Of a DNA stretch of 64,000 nucleotides, positions 1 through 10,753 are shown piece after piece; the first letter of the stretch is position 1, and each line of letters begins with the position of its first letter. The notes under the pieces were generated by a model. The model worked only from the letters and a program-made list of their open reading frames with translations, was not told the origin of the DNA and did no database searches. The position numbers and the translations under genes were made by a program. This stretch comes from Ceratothoa steindachneri (taxonomy: Eukaryota > Arthropoda > Malacostraca > Isopoda > Cymothoidae): positions 99,145,357-99,209,356 of the forward strand of contig OZ018318.1 in assembly GCA_963969495.1 (NCBI GenBank), in the 5' to 3' direction.

Positions 1-1394
1 AATTTCACTTAGACGGTAAACAAACAAATCTTTCAAAATTTAATTCTATTTGTGCCAATGGCTTACGAGGCTATCTTTAGCTGTCATCTTTGAAACACTA
101 TTTTCATAAATAGGAAGATTTGAAATTGTTTGCAAGATAATTTACCACAGCAGAGCAGAACTAATTTTAAATCGTCAACGTTATGTAAATAACTAGCAGC
201 ATTTGTTTTTTGATTAGTAAATAATTGCAATTTTCAGATGATTAACAACTTAGAAAACCTACCTGGACATTTTTGCTTTTTTAATATTCAAGTTGAAAAG
301 GAACTGGTCTATACAATCTGTAGCGTGTCTCTTTTTCCTGAATATAATTACAACTAAACAGATGTAGCACAATTAGGACTAAAATATCTTTTAAAACCTC
401 TGCTCCATCCACAAATCAATTCTTTGCTAAGCTCATATTGGTATATTCAAACTTAACATGTTGAAAAGAAAGTAACAATGCACGTTTCGAAGAGCGTGCC
501 AACACAATCTCCCCATACCTGACATGATTCCAAAAGTGATTGAGCAGTCGAAACATCTATCTATAGAGGGCCCACATTCTCGGGTTCAAGCTGAAATATT
601 TCTGATTAATTGATTTCAACTTCAAAGTTTCGTCAAATAAGACATGCTTTACAAGCTTTTCATCTCTCAGCGATATTTCTTTCGCAACTTAATTTTACCA
701 ATCTGTAAATTCCTTCTTCACTTTCATATATCACTGACAATTCCACCTTGAACGCCAGTTTTTGTATTTGTGTTGTCAAGCACTGTAATTTTCGGTGTTT
801 CAACCTTTAAATTTCTCCAAAGGAATAGCAGCTTCCTTACCACGACGAACTCAGTTGCTCCAGGAGTTTGAATAAGTCTATGGGTGAAATGCATCCTCCC
901 TACAAGGATGTGGAGGGTGTAACTGGAGCTAATGTCCCTCCTAAAACTAAAAGATGGGGGAGTAACACGCCTTCCCTTAGCCAGGGCCCCAAGAAAAACT
1001 GCTGCTGTCTCTCGGCTCCTTTTGTGCACCTCTTTGAAATCTCACACGATCTTTTCCACGCCTGAATAGACCCGACAAAGAGTGAAAGAGTGCGATAAAT
1101 TTTTAGACGTTATTCATACCCCTTTCGTCATATTTCATAAAAGCAACATCAAACAAACCAGGATCAAAACAGATATTTTTTATCGCCTAAACGACTACAT
1201 CAAGCTCATGATCGTAGAGTCGTCTCCAAATGATTCCCTTCCCACTATCACTCTATGCTCAGGAAGCTTCAATTTTAGTTCCGCTCTAAGCCGTTTAAAA
1301 TTGTCACGCACCACTGTTCCCGACCTGTAGTCCCCAAAAATTGAGAATATATGTATATGTGTGCAAATACACTCACAAAGGAAAAATGAAAAAC
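1..1394. other. no recognisable gene
   Basis: AT-rich sequence. The short open frames on both strands (for example 724-1029 minus and 1082-1330 plus) show no domain, repeat or motif that I recognise. They may be the decayed 3' end of the Penelope-like element that follows on the minus strand, but I cannot show it. Confidence 0.4.
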
Positions 1395-1850
1395 GATTCC
1401 GAGCGCTTTCTTCTTTATTCCTAAAGACTTTTTCAAGGAATGAACAGGAGGCTGGACATACATTGCTTTAAATGGTGGAAGGGAAGATTAGACTACCCAC
1501 CTCTGAACCTTAATTAGGGGGTACGAAATCCTGAAACAACTTTATTTTAGATTTTATGTATGTAGTGATAATGGGGTCTAGCATGAACAAACCAGGGCTA
1601 AGGTTGAAATTTAGAAACGGGTTAATAGAGATACATTCTAATATATTTATCGAAATATAATTACTGCATTGTATGACTGGTTTGGCACTGTTTAAGTTAA
1701 TGCTATGGTTAAGATTGTAGTAGAAAAAGCGCAGATTGTTCACTGTGATTAAGTACATTGACTTGATGTTGCTTAACCAGGACATCTAGTTATTTACTTG
1801 TTTGTCCATAATAACATTTTTGGCAGTTGTTGCAGCCTATCGAATAAACA
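1395..1850 (-). mobile_element. Penelope-like element remnant, GIY-YIG endonuclease end
   Basis: This is the C-terminal part of a Penelope-like retroelement (PLE) protein. PLE proteins join a reverse transcriptase to a GIY-YIG nicking endonuclease used for target-primed integration. On the minus strand, frames upstream of 1785 read a decayed YYGQT.K...V.QHQ block, which matches the GIY-YIG core. The frame ending at 1510 then gives a block around SINILECISINP and SPGLFMLDPII, the usual C-terminal end of this endonuclease family. The frame shifts at least once near 1785 and the reverse transcriptase is absent, so this is a relic. Downstream on the same strand, 1401-1437 carries a hammerhead-like motif, as expected for PLE ends. 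Family assignment rests on remembered signatures. Confidence 0.55.
1401..1437 (-). ncRNA. degenerate hammerhead-ribozyme-like motif
   Basis: The minus strand reads a CTTGAAAAA box, a 6-bp stem TCTTTA/TAAAGA closing a GGAA loop, then GAAAGCGC. This is the order of a hammerhead core (CUGANGA, stem II, GAAA). The first box has lost consensus bases, so cleavage activity is unlikely. PLE terminal repeats are known to carry such motifs, and this one lies just past the PLE coding end. Confidence 0.3.
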
Positions 1851-2736
1851 ATGCCAGGTCGGGGTGTTGAAGTTTATAATTTTTTTCTCAACATCTTTTA
1901 CTTAACCAAACCTTACCTTCGCAATATCCTCGAACACCTAATTCATTACCGGGCTTGTTTAAAAAAAAAATCAGAATTGTCTTATGTTGAACATTGAAAT
2001 GTTCAAAACCTTCTGAATAGACATAATTATTGAAAAACCATGTCTAATATAGGGCCCTATTTATATATTCTTCAAAGTTGAATACTTTTTTCGCTCTTAT
2101 ATTGTAGCAGGAACATTCAGTTCATGGGTTATTACATTTGAATCATTTAAAACAAGAGATTATAGTAAATAAATGCTGGTTTTATATACAAGTCAATATT
2201 ATGTGAATACAAAAGTATAGGCAACATAGATATCTTTGGTTTTTAATGATTACTTAGACATTTTTTTCATATCGACCAACAATCCTGAATTTTTACAAAC
2301 GTTTTGGAAACGATTCTAAACTAAACTAGAACGTTCTACAAGGATAGGTTAGCTGCTAATTTCCGTGCGTGATTCGTCATTCATGGTCACGAATTCGCCG
2401 AGAAAACATTGCCAAGAGCGCAATGGTGAAGACCGCTAAGCATTCAGAATTTTCAAGAAAGCATATTGTTAAACAGCACAATTTCCTATATAGTGAATAT
2501 TTGAATTTCTTGTATAATGACCATTATGATTAAGTATAAATCCAAATCGTCCGCCTAAATGTTGACCAAAATATCTGAGCCCTTTAGATTTTCAGTCTGT
2601 GATTAATAGTTAGAAACAATCATAAGAATTCCGCATACCTGTACATGAAATAAATAGGAAGATTAAGAAGATTAAGTAATGTAACGTACATAAAGGCAAG
2701 TGAAGTCTGAAGCCAAAAAGACAGGTGAGGCAGGTA
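1851..2736. other. no recognisable gene
   Basis: AT-rich, with no reading frame, repeat or RNA that I can name. Confidence 0.4.
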
Positions 2737-3368
2737 GGACGGACGTTTTTGAAATGGATATTACTCATCCTCAACGGAGCGGCATACATATATCCGACAC
2801 GTACCATTCAGTCCGTGGTCTCTAAGTATATTTTTTTAGGTAAAATTAGGTTTCTGTGGACGATATAGCACTGCTTGTTTACTTACGAAAGTTTCGTGAA
2901 GAATAACCAGTCTGTCAAAGCAGCTCAGCGTGAGTTTTGTCTCCGATTCAACATTCCCCAAAATCAGGCTGTTCCCATTCGTAATACAAACTTACGTTGG
3001 ATTCATGACATTCGTATACGAGGTACATTAATGAATAGCCGACCGATAAGGGCCAGACGAACGGTACGTATCCCAGAAAATGTGGAACGCACCAGACAAG
3101 CTTTGCTGCGCAGGCCCCGTACATTGGATGATTTGGAGGAAGCTATGCGCGTGGAAGTTGGAAAAATCGATAGAGCCATGCTGAAAAGAGTGAAGGCCAA
3201 TTTCCAAGAACGCCTTCGAAATGCATAAATGAAAACGGACACTACATGAAGGATGTTTATGCAACACTTGATTTTGTCAAATAATAATTAAATATGAACA
3301 CATTAAAGTCAATAAGATTTTTGGAAGCTAAAATTAATGAATTGGGAATTTTACAAATACGTCCGTCC
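2737..3368 (+). mobile_element. internally deleted mariner-type (ITm) transposon
   Basis: Both ends carry the same inverted sequence: GGACGGACGTTTTTG at the left end, and the reverse complement of the right end reads GGACGGACGTATTTG. A TA lies left of the element at 2735-2736, but the right flank (TC) does not match, so the target duplication is not clean. The element is only about 0.63 kb because the central part of the transposase is missing. Both termini and both coding ends remain, as in typical deletion derivatives that can still be moved by a transposase from elsewhere. Confidence 0.65.
2875..3228 (+). pseudogene. transposase with N-terminal HTH fused to C-terminal tail
   Basis: The 117-residue frame begins with a helix-turn-helix region (SFVKNNQSVKAAQREF, then a RNTNLRWI block, then RTVRIPENVERTRQALLR). 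This is the paired-like DNA-binding half of mariner-type transposases common in arthropods. At about residue 80 it jumps straight to RPRTLDDLEEAMRVEV and a KANFQERLR block, which normally lies after the third catalytic aspartate. The whole catalytic domain is therefore deleted in frame, probably between two similar short arginine-proline stretches. It cannot cut DNA. If made, it would be a DNA-binding fragment, which is inference. The start is uncertain because the listed frame opens on TTG. Confidence 0.65.
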
Positions 3369-3439
3369 TCTCTGCTTCCCCCTGTATTATAAAATTTTAA
3401 TCATATACCTAGGTGTTGCCTCGACTTTACTCACTCATG

Positions 3440-3443
<4 letters not shown>

Positions 3444-3513
<70 letters not shown>
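3444..3513. repeat. (TA)n microsatellite
   Basis: About 70 bp of uninterrupted TA. The Tyr-Ile reading frames across it on both strands are artefacts. Confidence 0.98.
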
Positions 3514-3516
<3 letters not shown>

Positions 3517-3583
3517 CCAGACCCCATATCTATGCCGATACCTAGACGATATTTGCATAAATGTACAGTCGGAAGAAGAAATA

Positions 3584-4524
3584 TGGGGTCTTTCAATAGG
3601 GTCGCTCAATTTTTAAATGTAAATAAAAAAAGTTGTATGTGATATATGCACTCAATTTGTTTTAAATTTCAAAGTAAGTTTTATGGCATTAAGTGTGAAA
3701 TATGACATCGTTCAAATGTCTGCCCTGGCTTCGCTTGGTGGAACGTATTCGGGAGGCCCAATTTTCGATGACTTTGTGGCATAAATCTGGCTGAATTTGC
3801 TGAATGGTGTTCGTTATGTTGACTTTGAGGACATAAACTGTTTGCGGATTATTCGCATAGCCCTTCGATTTAAGGTAGACCCAAAGAAAGTAGTCTAATG
3901 GCGTTAAATCGCATGATCTTGGTGGCCAGTTGTCGTCGACGCCGCGCGAGATGACCCTGCCCTGAAATCGCTGGTGCAAAATGTCTATCGTGGCGTGCGC
4001 AGTGGGCACCTAGCACCGTCCTGTTGGAACCACATGTCGTCAGTACCCATAAAATCCAGTTGGGGTAACAAGAAGTTGCTTATCATCGATCTGTAGGTCT
4101 CGCCGTTGATGGTTATGGCAAACCTATCTTCGTTCTCAAAAATATACGGACCGATGATTCCGTTAGACGAAAATCCGCACCAAACAGTGACTTTGTTGGG
4201 ATGCAATTGGTGCTGGTGTATCTCATGTGGATTGTTTTCGTCCCAAATCCGACAATTTTGCTTGTTCACAAATCTATTCATCCAAAAATGGGCCTCGTCG
4301 CTGTGGTGAGGATAGAAATCACGTAATGCGCGGAACGTTTGTCGAACGGAGCACTGATTTTGATAATAACATTTGATGATTTGCACAAGCTGTTCAACGC
4401 TATAACCTTCCATCGTGACTTGCCAAGTACTATTGAACAGTTCACAGTGAGGTTGCCAGATGTCGCTTTAACAACATGGCTACTATCGCCTGACAAAGTT
4501 CAAGCGTCTTGTTAAAAGACCCTT
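3584..4524 (-). mobile_element. DD41D mariner (copy A), internally deleted
   Basis: This 941-bp element is flanked by TA on each side (3582-3583 and 4525-4526). The ends are inverted: the left begins TGGGGTCTTTCAATAG, and the right, read on the minus strand, begins AAGGGTCTTTTAACAAG. It shares most of its sequence with the element at 13,118-14,424, but lacks about 360 bp of coding sequence found there. It is inserted in the reading frame of a Penelope-like element. Confidence 0.8.
3690..4413 (-). pseudogene. DD41D mariner transposase (copy A), deleted and frameshifted
   Basis: The frame opens at 4413 with MEGYSVEQLVQIIKCY, the first DNA-binding helices, then jumps from RALRDFYPHH to SDEAHFWMNRF. 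This loses the second helix-turn-helix and the linker. Catalytic residues are present: Asp in SDEAHF, Asp in WFQQDGA, and Asp in TPLDYFLW further on. A one-base loss just after QQDGA shifts the frame, and the rest is read from 4009 down to 3690. Counting across the shift gives 41 residues between the second and third Asp, the spacing of the DD41D (rosa-type) branch of the ITm superfamily. Not functional as it stands. Confidence 0.75.
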
Positions 4525-4526
4525 TA

Positions 4527-5450
4527 CAAACACTCCTACAATCATTTAAAGAATGTTCGTCCCTCAATTATACAATTGAGAGAAGCCAAGACAACCTTCC
4601 ATTTCTTGACACTTTAACTACTATAAACAATGACAAGGTTACCAGGAGAGTATACATTAACACCACCAATTCTGGCCTCTGCATGAATGAAGAAAGTGAA
4701 TGTCCAGAACGATACAAGAAAAGCGTAATTAACGCTTATATCAATCGTGCCTCACCCACTGCAATACTTGGAAGGATACACACAATGCTATTGAGAGAGC
4801 TACCAAGTACTTGTCAACAATGGATTTAGCAGCCGCCAGGTACAGGCAGCTACCAAGAAGAAAATGGACCAAATTTACTTCAAAGAACAACACAATAGCG
4901 GAAACAACAACATAGAAAATAACATAAAACTATACTATAAGAATACGATGAATACGAAATATCGAACCGATGAAATAATAATCAAAGAAAGTATTAACCG
5001 ATCCATAAAGCCTACAAATACAGAACAGAAAATAACATTAATATATATTATCAAACTAGACGCACCGCCAGCCTCATCAGGAAAAATAATCCGAAGCCCA
5101 TACCCGACGAACCTATACAAAGGACCCGCTTAATATATGTGTACAAATGCAACCTAGCAGACTGTCAACCCCTCCCCCACTCATATATCGAAATGACGAA
5201 CTAAACTCTCGAGAAGATTAACCTACCACCTAAGCAATAACCATACAAGTCAAAACCATGGAACTATTTTCAACGGAAAAATATTAGAAGAAAACACCGA
5301 ATTATTGACCATGTACTAGATCACCAGCAACTACTTTTTCTAGAAGCCATTCACATACAAGAAAAACCACCCAAGCTTAACATTCAATTCAATTCAAACG
5401 GAATACTACCAAGCGGCAAAATTAGGAGCCGAACCACAAGGGATACCTAA
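4527..5450 (+). pseudogene. PLE reverse transcriptase C-terminus and decayed GIY-YIG domain
   Basis: The open part (to 4829) reads LLQSFKECSSLNYTIE, DNLPFLDTL, RRVYINTTNSG and ECPERYKKSVINAYI. This is the end of the palm and the thumb of a PLE reverse transcriptase, where SVYRKPT..G and ECPDRYK..VI are usual. After 4830 the frame breaks repeatedly. Pieces such as APPASSGKIIRSP, CQPLPHSYIEMT and LLFLEAIHIQEK match the linker, the YIG-type core and the C-terminal helix of the GIY-YIG domain. The gene is dead: many stops, several frameshifts and no N-terminus. Confidence 0.65.
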
Positions 5451-5689
5451 TACCTCCCCCCCCCTTTTCCCTATCAAGAACCTCCATCGCTTTGAATGTC
5501 ACCAGGAATTTGACCTGCGTTTCTCAGCCTACCTCCCCCCCCCCCATCCCCCGACCCTGTCCTAAGATTCTAACAAGTTCGTCCGTATGTTTACACTAGC
5601 AGATATCCCCGTCCGTTTGTACATTTGTTATAATTCATTGAAATATAAATCACTGTTTTCTCTTTTTACTTGTATTATTATTTTAATCT

Positions 5690-5720
5690 CTGAAAATGAT
5701 ACAAGTGTATCGAAACGCGT
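5690..5720 (+). ncRNA. hammerhead-like core in PLE 3' region
   Basis: CTGAAAA is followed by a hairpin (GATAC/GTATC) and then GAAACGCG. A consensus hammerhead has CUGANGA, stem II, GAAA. One base in the first box differs (A for the second G). It lies downstream of PLE coding sequence, where such ribozymes are known in this class. Activity is doubtful. Confidence 0.4.
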
Positions 5721-5941
5721 GAGATAAATTGTGTTTTACTAAAGGAATCTTTTCTTATTCCCTCTTTTAAGTTTAATAACTGACTTTTAATGAATTTCGG
5801 TGAACTGTATCCACGAGCTCAACTTGGACATAAAAGCAAATCTAAGGCAAATCAAAAGAGGGAAAAAGAAAATCACGAATGCGAAATTAGCCGCCGCTTT
5901 TAACAAAACTTGTTAGGATGAAAAAAAAAATATATATATAT

Positions 5942-6113
5942 ATGCTTGAAATATCCCAAATGAAAATAATACACAGAATAAGAACAAGCGCTTTCGTGTT
6001 TACATCATCAGGGGCAGAAGAACAATCCATTGTTCCTCTGCCCTTGGTGATGTAAACACGAAAGCTCTTGGGCTTATTCTGTCAATTATTTTCCTTTGGG
6101 ATATTTCATGCAT
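5942..6113. repeat. large inverted repeat with PLE-end-like sequence
   Basis: Two arms of about 85 bp (5942-6026 and 6029-6113) are reverse complements with roughly nine mismatches and a 2-base gap. Each arm holds the block GATGTAAACACGAAAGC. In the left arm, minus strand, it follows an intact CTGATGA and so resembles a hammerhead core. In the right arm that box is changed to TTGGTGA. Head-to-head PLE ends are the likely origin. Confidence 0.75.
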
Positions 6114-6154
6114 GTTAGATCACGTGTGTTTTGGTGATTATTTTTGCATAATAT

Positions 6155-6186
6155 TCTTCATCTTCATCATCTTCATCATATCCATC

Positions 6187-6219
<33 letters not shown>

Positions 6220-6226
6220 TTCTTCT
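6155..6226. repeat. (ATC)n-rich microsatellite
   Basis: Imperfect TCATCT and CATCAT runs, purest at about 6187-6220. The histidine-rich reading frame here is an artefact. Confidence 0.9.
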
Positions 6227-6289
6227 TTTTAACTATTTCAATCCTTTGAATTTCCAAAACATCCCCATCTTAAATTATAGAGTTATAGA

Positions 6290-6295
<6 letters not shown>

Positions 6296-6352
<57 letters not shown>
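6296..6352. repeat. (TA)n microsatellite
   Basis: About 57 bp of TA at the 3' edge of the minus-strand LINE that follows. Confidence 0.97.
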
Positions 6353-6355
<3 letters not shown>

Positions 6356-6399
6356 AGTTGCATCTTAACCTTCAGTCTTCAGTCTCGATTAGTTGGAGG

Positions 6400-7870
6400 C
6401 TCTCGTGCCTCTTTAACTCTTCATTTGTTCTTCGTTTTCCTTTACAATTCTATTACAGATTGATTTTTTACTTGATGATCTATGTAATTGCATAGCAATC
6501 TCAGTTGTACGTGTTGATTGGAGCCGGTTTCCTTCTTGCGTCAATCTCCCGCTCCTAAAGTTCTCTCTGTTGTTGAGTCAATGTATTTACGGGATTTCCA
6601 TAGCTCCTTTGTCTTCTTTGCTTATGATGTTGTTTAACTTATTCCACACTTTACATGCTGTGCTGTGTAGTGATACATTTGTCACTGGAAGATCAATTTC
6701 TTGATGTAGGTCAAGTAGCCTTCTGTGCTCTCTCCTCCTTGTGTCAGTGATGATGTATACTGTAGATTTCTGAACTCACTGAAGTTTTACTGCGTTAGAC
6801 TTGTGGAGTTTATTTAGAGGGAATGCCGGAGGGTAGAGAAGAGTGGCCCTGCAGAGCGCGCTGTAGATCTTGATCTTATTTTCTCTGTTCATGCCTCTAA
6901 GCTGCAACAATTTAGTGAGACTGTACTTTGCCTGGTTGGTTCACTCCGTTACGTATTTGGCGTACCCGTGCCGGGTGATCTTAAGTCGGAGAACTCTCCC
7001 TTCGTTTTTGTAGCAATACCTACTTCCTTCTACCTGGACTCTGAAAGTCTTGCGTCTTCCTATAGGTATAATATAAAACTTATCTGCGTTTGTGCGGTTC
7101 TTCCACTTGCGCTCATAGTTGTTAATATTCTCGATCTCTGCTGCCGTGACCCTCGCCATGTCCCGAGCGTGCCTGTATACGACGTTCGCTACTATGGTTT
7201 TATTGTCTGAAAATTTAATTTATCTTATCGAGTCGTAGACGGGACTCGGTAGGTCCATAATTGATTTGCTCTACAGGGTAGGATTATGCAGCCCCCTTGC
7301 GGGACCCCATGTGGGACTTCGAAGATCAGTCCATTGTAACCTTCCACCAAAATATATGCTTCCCGATCCGTGACATAGTCGCAAAGGCATTTCGTAAGAG
7401 TTTGGGGTAGCACAAGCCTCCTAATCTTGTACTTAAATCTGATACTCAAAACCTTACCAAAAGCTTTTTGGACGTACCTAAGTACGCCGTGGGTGTAATT
7501 ATTCTGATATTTCGCCTTTGCGATTGTCTGCACTAGCACGGCCAGAGCTGTTTCGGTGTCCTAAACTTCCGGAAACCATGATGGTGTTGCGGTATCAAGG
7601 ATTTTTCCTCTTAGTATCTCATTAGCCTGTTATTAATTGCCCTTTCGAGCAGATTCGCCAAAGTCTCAGCAAAGTTATCGGTCTAAAGTTGCCCGGTTTG
7701 TCAGGAGGCTTGCCAGGTTTCGGCAGAAATATAATTTCTCCTCTCTTCATTGAGACTGAGTGTCGAGGAACGACACGGTGGTGTCACGCTATATACAGAG
7801 TCGGGCCTACGGGTATTCAACAAGGCCAGCAAGTCCCGGCCTCGGGCTTGTGCCCAATTTATATTCGAGT
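6400..7870 (-). pseudogene. LINE reverse transcriptase and C-terminal region
   Basis: From 7870 downward, frames give NLLERAINNRLMRY and HHHGFRKFRT, then ALVQTIAKAKYQNN-type sequence, KCLCDYVTDREAYI and PHGVPQGG (RT motif B region, about 7290). The YADD active-site segment is lost near 7240. After 7159 the frame reads a thumb-like region with NREN.IKIYSALCRATLLYP, then a tail around the ITDTRRR...LDLHQEIDLP segment. This is the usual C-terminal region of arthropod LINEs of this type. At least four frameshifts and the missing YADD make it non-functional. Confidence 0.65.
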
Positions 7871-9060
7871 GCGTTAATTATTGAAAAAAAAACCTCTTAT
7901 AAAAATAACCTTTAATTTCCAAGTAAATAATAAAATTATTATTGGTCACGAAAACTAAGCAAACTAATATAATAATGAATAAGTGACTAGTTGTTAATTC
8001 AGGCGGGCAAGGAATAAATGGAAATAGTCCGGGAATTGTAACAATCACTTGAAAGACCGTGATTAAAGGCGGGTTGAGATAATATTAATTAAATGCAGGG
8101 AATTACGCGTTTTTTTTCGGAGAGTAAATTAAATGGACGAAAAACCAAGGGACTGGGACCTCGGTTTTAACTCAGCGGCGGTGAATTCGATGAAGCCATG
8201 GAGGGGGCGGGGGGGACTTCGTAGAACGGAAGATGAGCGTAGATCAGGTTCCAAGTTGTCCTCCAAATGGGGATCACGAAGCGGGGGGGGGGGGGAGAGT
8301 CCGCTCCAGGGACTAGTGTCGGCTTGGCGACCAGATGAGAATCTGCACCGAAGGTCTTCTCGGAAGTCCTTGCTCTTTTCTCACGGTTGAGGTTAAGGTA
8401 CACGGACCTTGTAGAGTGAAGGGAATGAGCGGAAAGTTGATCCCGGTTAGCCCTCTGAATTGGGAATAACGAAAGAGAGTAATCCGTCTCTGACCAGAGA
8501 GATTACGAAGGTAAGATCCGCGCAAGGAATCACAGGCGTCGACGCGGCGACTCGACGGGGAACGTGACGGACGGACTTCAGATGAACTCTCGTTCACAAT
8601 GAATGGAGTCGCTCGCATAAATACGGCGAGTTTCTGCGAGAGACGTAGTTAGGGAGAGAGGCGTAAGACACCTGGTGTCCCATGGAAAACTTGGAATGTA
8701 GCCGTGTAAACAGCCCCAAGTCATGGCGCTTCACAGCGGCTGGTGGGGGGGGGGGCGAGTGATAGATCTCGTTTTCGACTTTCGACTGGGGGATGATAAC
8801 CGAGCACAATGGAGGGGGGAGGGGTGTCGCCCGACAGGTTTTCGAACTGATTAAACGTTCTGGGGGCCATAAACTAAGGTAATATGGCCAGACTATGTCT
8901 GGGAATGTTTGCACCTTTGACCTCTCTTGAGCTAACATCCACACCGAGAAATAGCCCGCACAGATGGTGGCGTTGAATAAAATGACTATTTTATTAAGGA
9001 AGGAGTCCGGCATACGGACCAAATTCTTCCTATTGATACCCGACTAGACAGACGCTCTCT
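7871..9060. other. unassigned insertion inside the LINE
   Basis: This block separates the LINE linker from its reverse transcriptase. It is AT-rich at its low-coordinate end (to about 8130) and GC-rich beyond, with G runs at 8285-8295 and 8744-8753. No frame in it resembles a known protein. Its size and composition suggest a solo LTR or a non-autonomous element, but I could not find matching flanking duplications. Confidence 0.35.
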
Positions 9061-9588
9061 GCTTGGTGTTAAGGAGAGTACTTTTGATCTCTTGGGGGTC
9101 ACCGGTTCAATTCCTTGCTCCTGTAGTATCGTTGGGGATGTGCTATCGTTGGGAACGATCTTGAGGCGATGCTGTTCCAGTTACTACGATCCATAGCTCC
9201 CAGTCGAAGTATTCATTTTCGTCCGGGGAAATATCGCCCCCCCCCCCTGTCCAGGGCTCACGTAATTTGGTTCGATCTTTCGAGGTTTGTTCGCTTCTCT
9301 TCCGTTGTGTTTAATTTCAAACCTAGTCTTTGAATGCCTCTTGCCTCTGCGATATTAATCTTGTTGTAGAATTTGGTTGGATTCAACTCTGAATCGATAC
9401 CCACCACAAATTGGTCCCATCTAGCGTTTCTCTCTACTATTGTGGTAGGGATTAGGTCTTCCTGTATCCATTGTAGTCGGGTTCTATCGCCTCTCTGGGG
9501 CCATGCTTGCTCAATGGCGTCTCTTAATTCGATGTATTGATGCTCGAAGTCTGCAATTTGAGCTGCCCTGAGTTGCTTCGGAAAGGTC

Positions 9589-10120
9589 CTACTGTTGGTG
9601 TCTGGCTACTTCATCCACATAAGCGTCCCAATTAGAATTCCTGTACTGTTTCCTTGGAGGACAATTTACTTGGATCGGGTCCAGCAAAAGGGTCAGAACA
9701 ACTATTTCGTTATCGTTGGTCGATGGGGTGCCTTTCTCCACGAGATAATTGAACTGTAGATCTTGAGTCGCAAGTAATATACAAGGCTTGGTGGGTCTAT
9801 TTGTTGCAAAGTATGTTGGAAATAGGGGCCTGATTCGAACGACTATCTTTCTTTCAGGCAATGTAACCAGGTTTTTACCAGCCTTGTTAAAATTGCCTGT
9901 ATAGACCAAAGCTCTGCTGCGGGCATTTAGATCCCCTTGAATATCGCCTGACCTTTTTCCTTAAACATCCATGAAATTGTAGAAGGGTAAGAAGTCCCTC
10001 CTCGGGAGTTGGTACCCTGTTATGATGATCAGGTTTCCTTTTGAGGGTTCATATTGTCCTCGCGGTCTATGTTAATTTCATATGGAATCCCTTTTCTCGT
10101 TCCACCCCGCAACATTGTGG
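9589..10120 (-). pseudogene. LINE APE endonuclease fragment
   Basis: The minus strand gives IIITGYQLPRRDFLPFYNF, then GDLNARSRA (a typical APE GDLNA motif), then the open frame 9909-9589. That frame contains IVVRIRPLFPTYFATNRP, LATQDLQFNYLVEKG and PIQVNCPPRKQYRNSNW. This is the second half of an apurinic-like endonuclease and the start of the linker to RT. Part of the first half is missing near 10,030-10,080, and the frame shifts there. The enzyme would normally nick target DNA for target-primed reverse transcription. Confidence 0.6.
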
Positions 10121-10753
10121 CTGACAATCTTTAATCTTTAGAGTTGGGCCATTATTTTGGTGCTTTTTCCTGCTGACTCGATCTTCTTTCTGCTTTATTG
10201 GTCTCCCGTTCAATGGGCGATTTTGCTCTGCTACTAAGCTTCTTCTTGAATTCTTCTCTTGTAATTATGTGATACAGGTCTTGGGGAATTACAAGATTGA
10301 CACCAGTAATGATTATATAGACCTCACGGCCCGTGTATTGGCCCTCCAATATAAATTAACGATGCCTCTCTTGATCCCCTGAATTAACTCGTGATTGGTT
10401 TTCGGGAAGGGTCTTTCTTCCAATGCGTAAAACCTTAAGTTGAGCCCCTGTTGCTCTACTCTTTTTTCCTCGAGTTTCTCGGTGGTTGGTACCTCGCTTG
10501 TTACTTCATGGATTTCAGCTTGGAGAGTTAAGGCAGCCTATTTGCGGTTGTTGTCTACTAGGGTAGTCTCAGTCTGCATAACTTCTGTGCACTTGTGGAT
10601 ATTTTTCCTGAGTCTCGGCTCTTTTAAGTTAGCTGGGCTGGGAAGCTGTGTCACGGTCTGGCTCGTGAATTTTTGCTGTGGGTGTGCCTGATCGTGTGAT
10701 GTGGACTTGTATCGTACGTTCAATATATCTGCCGAGGGAGTGTTCTCGGGTAA

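Larger units (their letters stand above)
3514..5760 (+). mobile_element. Penelope-like element, 5'-truncated, split by a mariner
   Basis: A PLE reads on the plus strand from the reverse-transcriptase active-site motif ([16 protein letters not shown], 3530-3580) through the thumb, and then a decayed GIY-YIG region to about 5450. A DD41D mariner occupies 3584-4524. Taking it out, and one copy of its TA target, joins the codons before 3584 to those after 4526 in the same frame, so the mariner came later. The region after 5450 is non-coding, has C-rich tracts, and holds a hammerhead-like motif at 5690-5720. The 5' part, including RT motifs A and B, is missing: the sequence begins at a (TA)n tract. 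Confidence 0.7.

Noticed and set aside
3337..3642. Tyr-Ile repeat open frames on both strands (also at 12,170-12,526, 12,670-13,153 and 30,319-30,531)
   Set aside because: Translations of (TA)n microsatellites.
8133..8618. Arg/Ser/Pro-rich frames on both strands in the GC-rich block
   Set aside because: Low stop frequency follows from GC content; frames overlap on both strands and none has a motif.
9058..9130. tRNA or SINE suggested by a GGTTCAATTCC B box
   Set aside because: No A box at the right distance and no fold; a lone B-box match is expected by chance in 64 kb.
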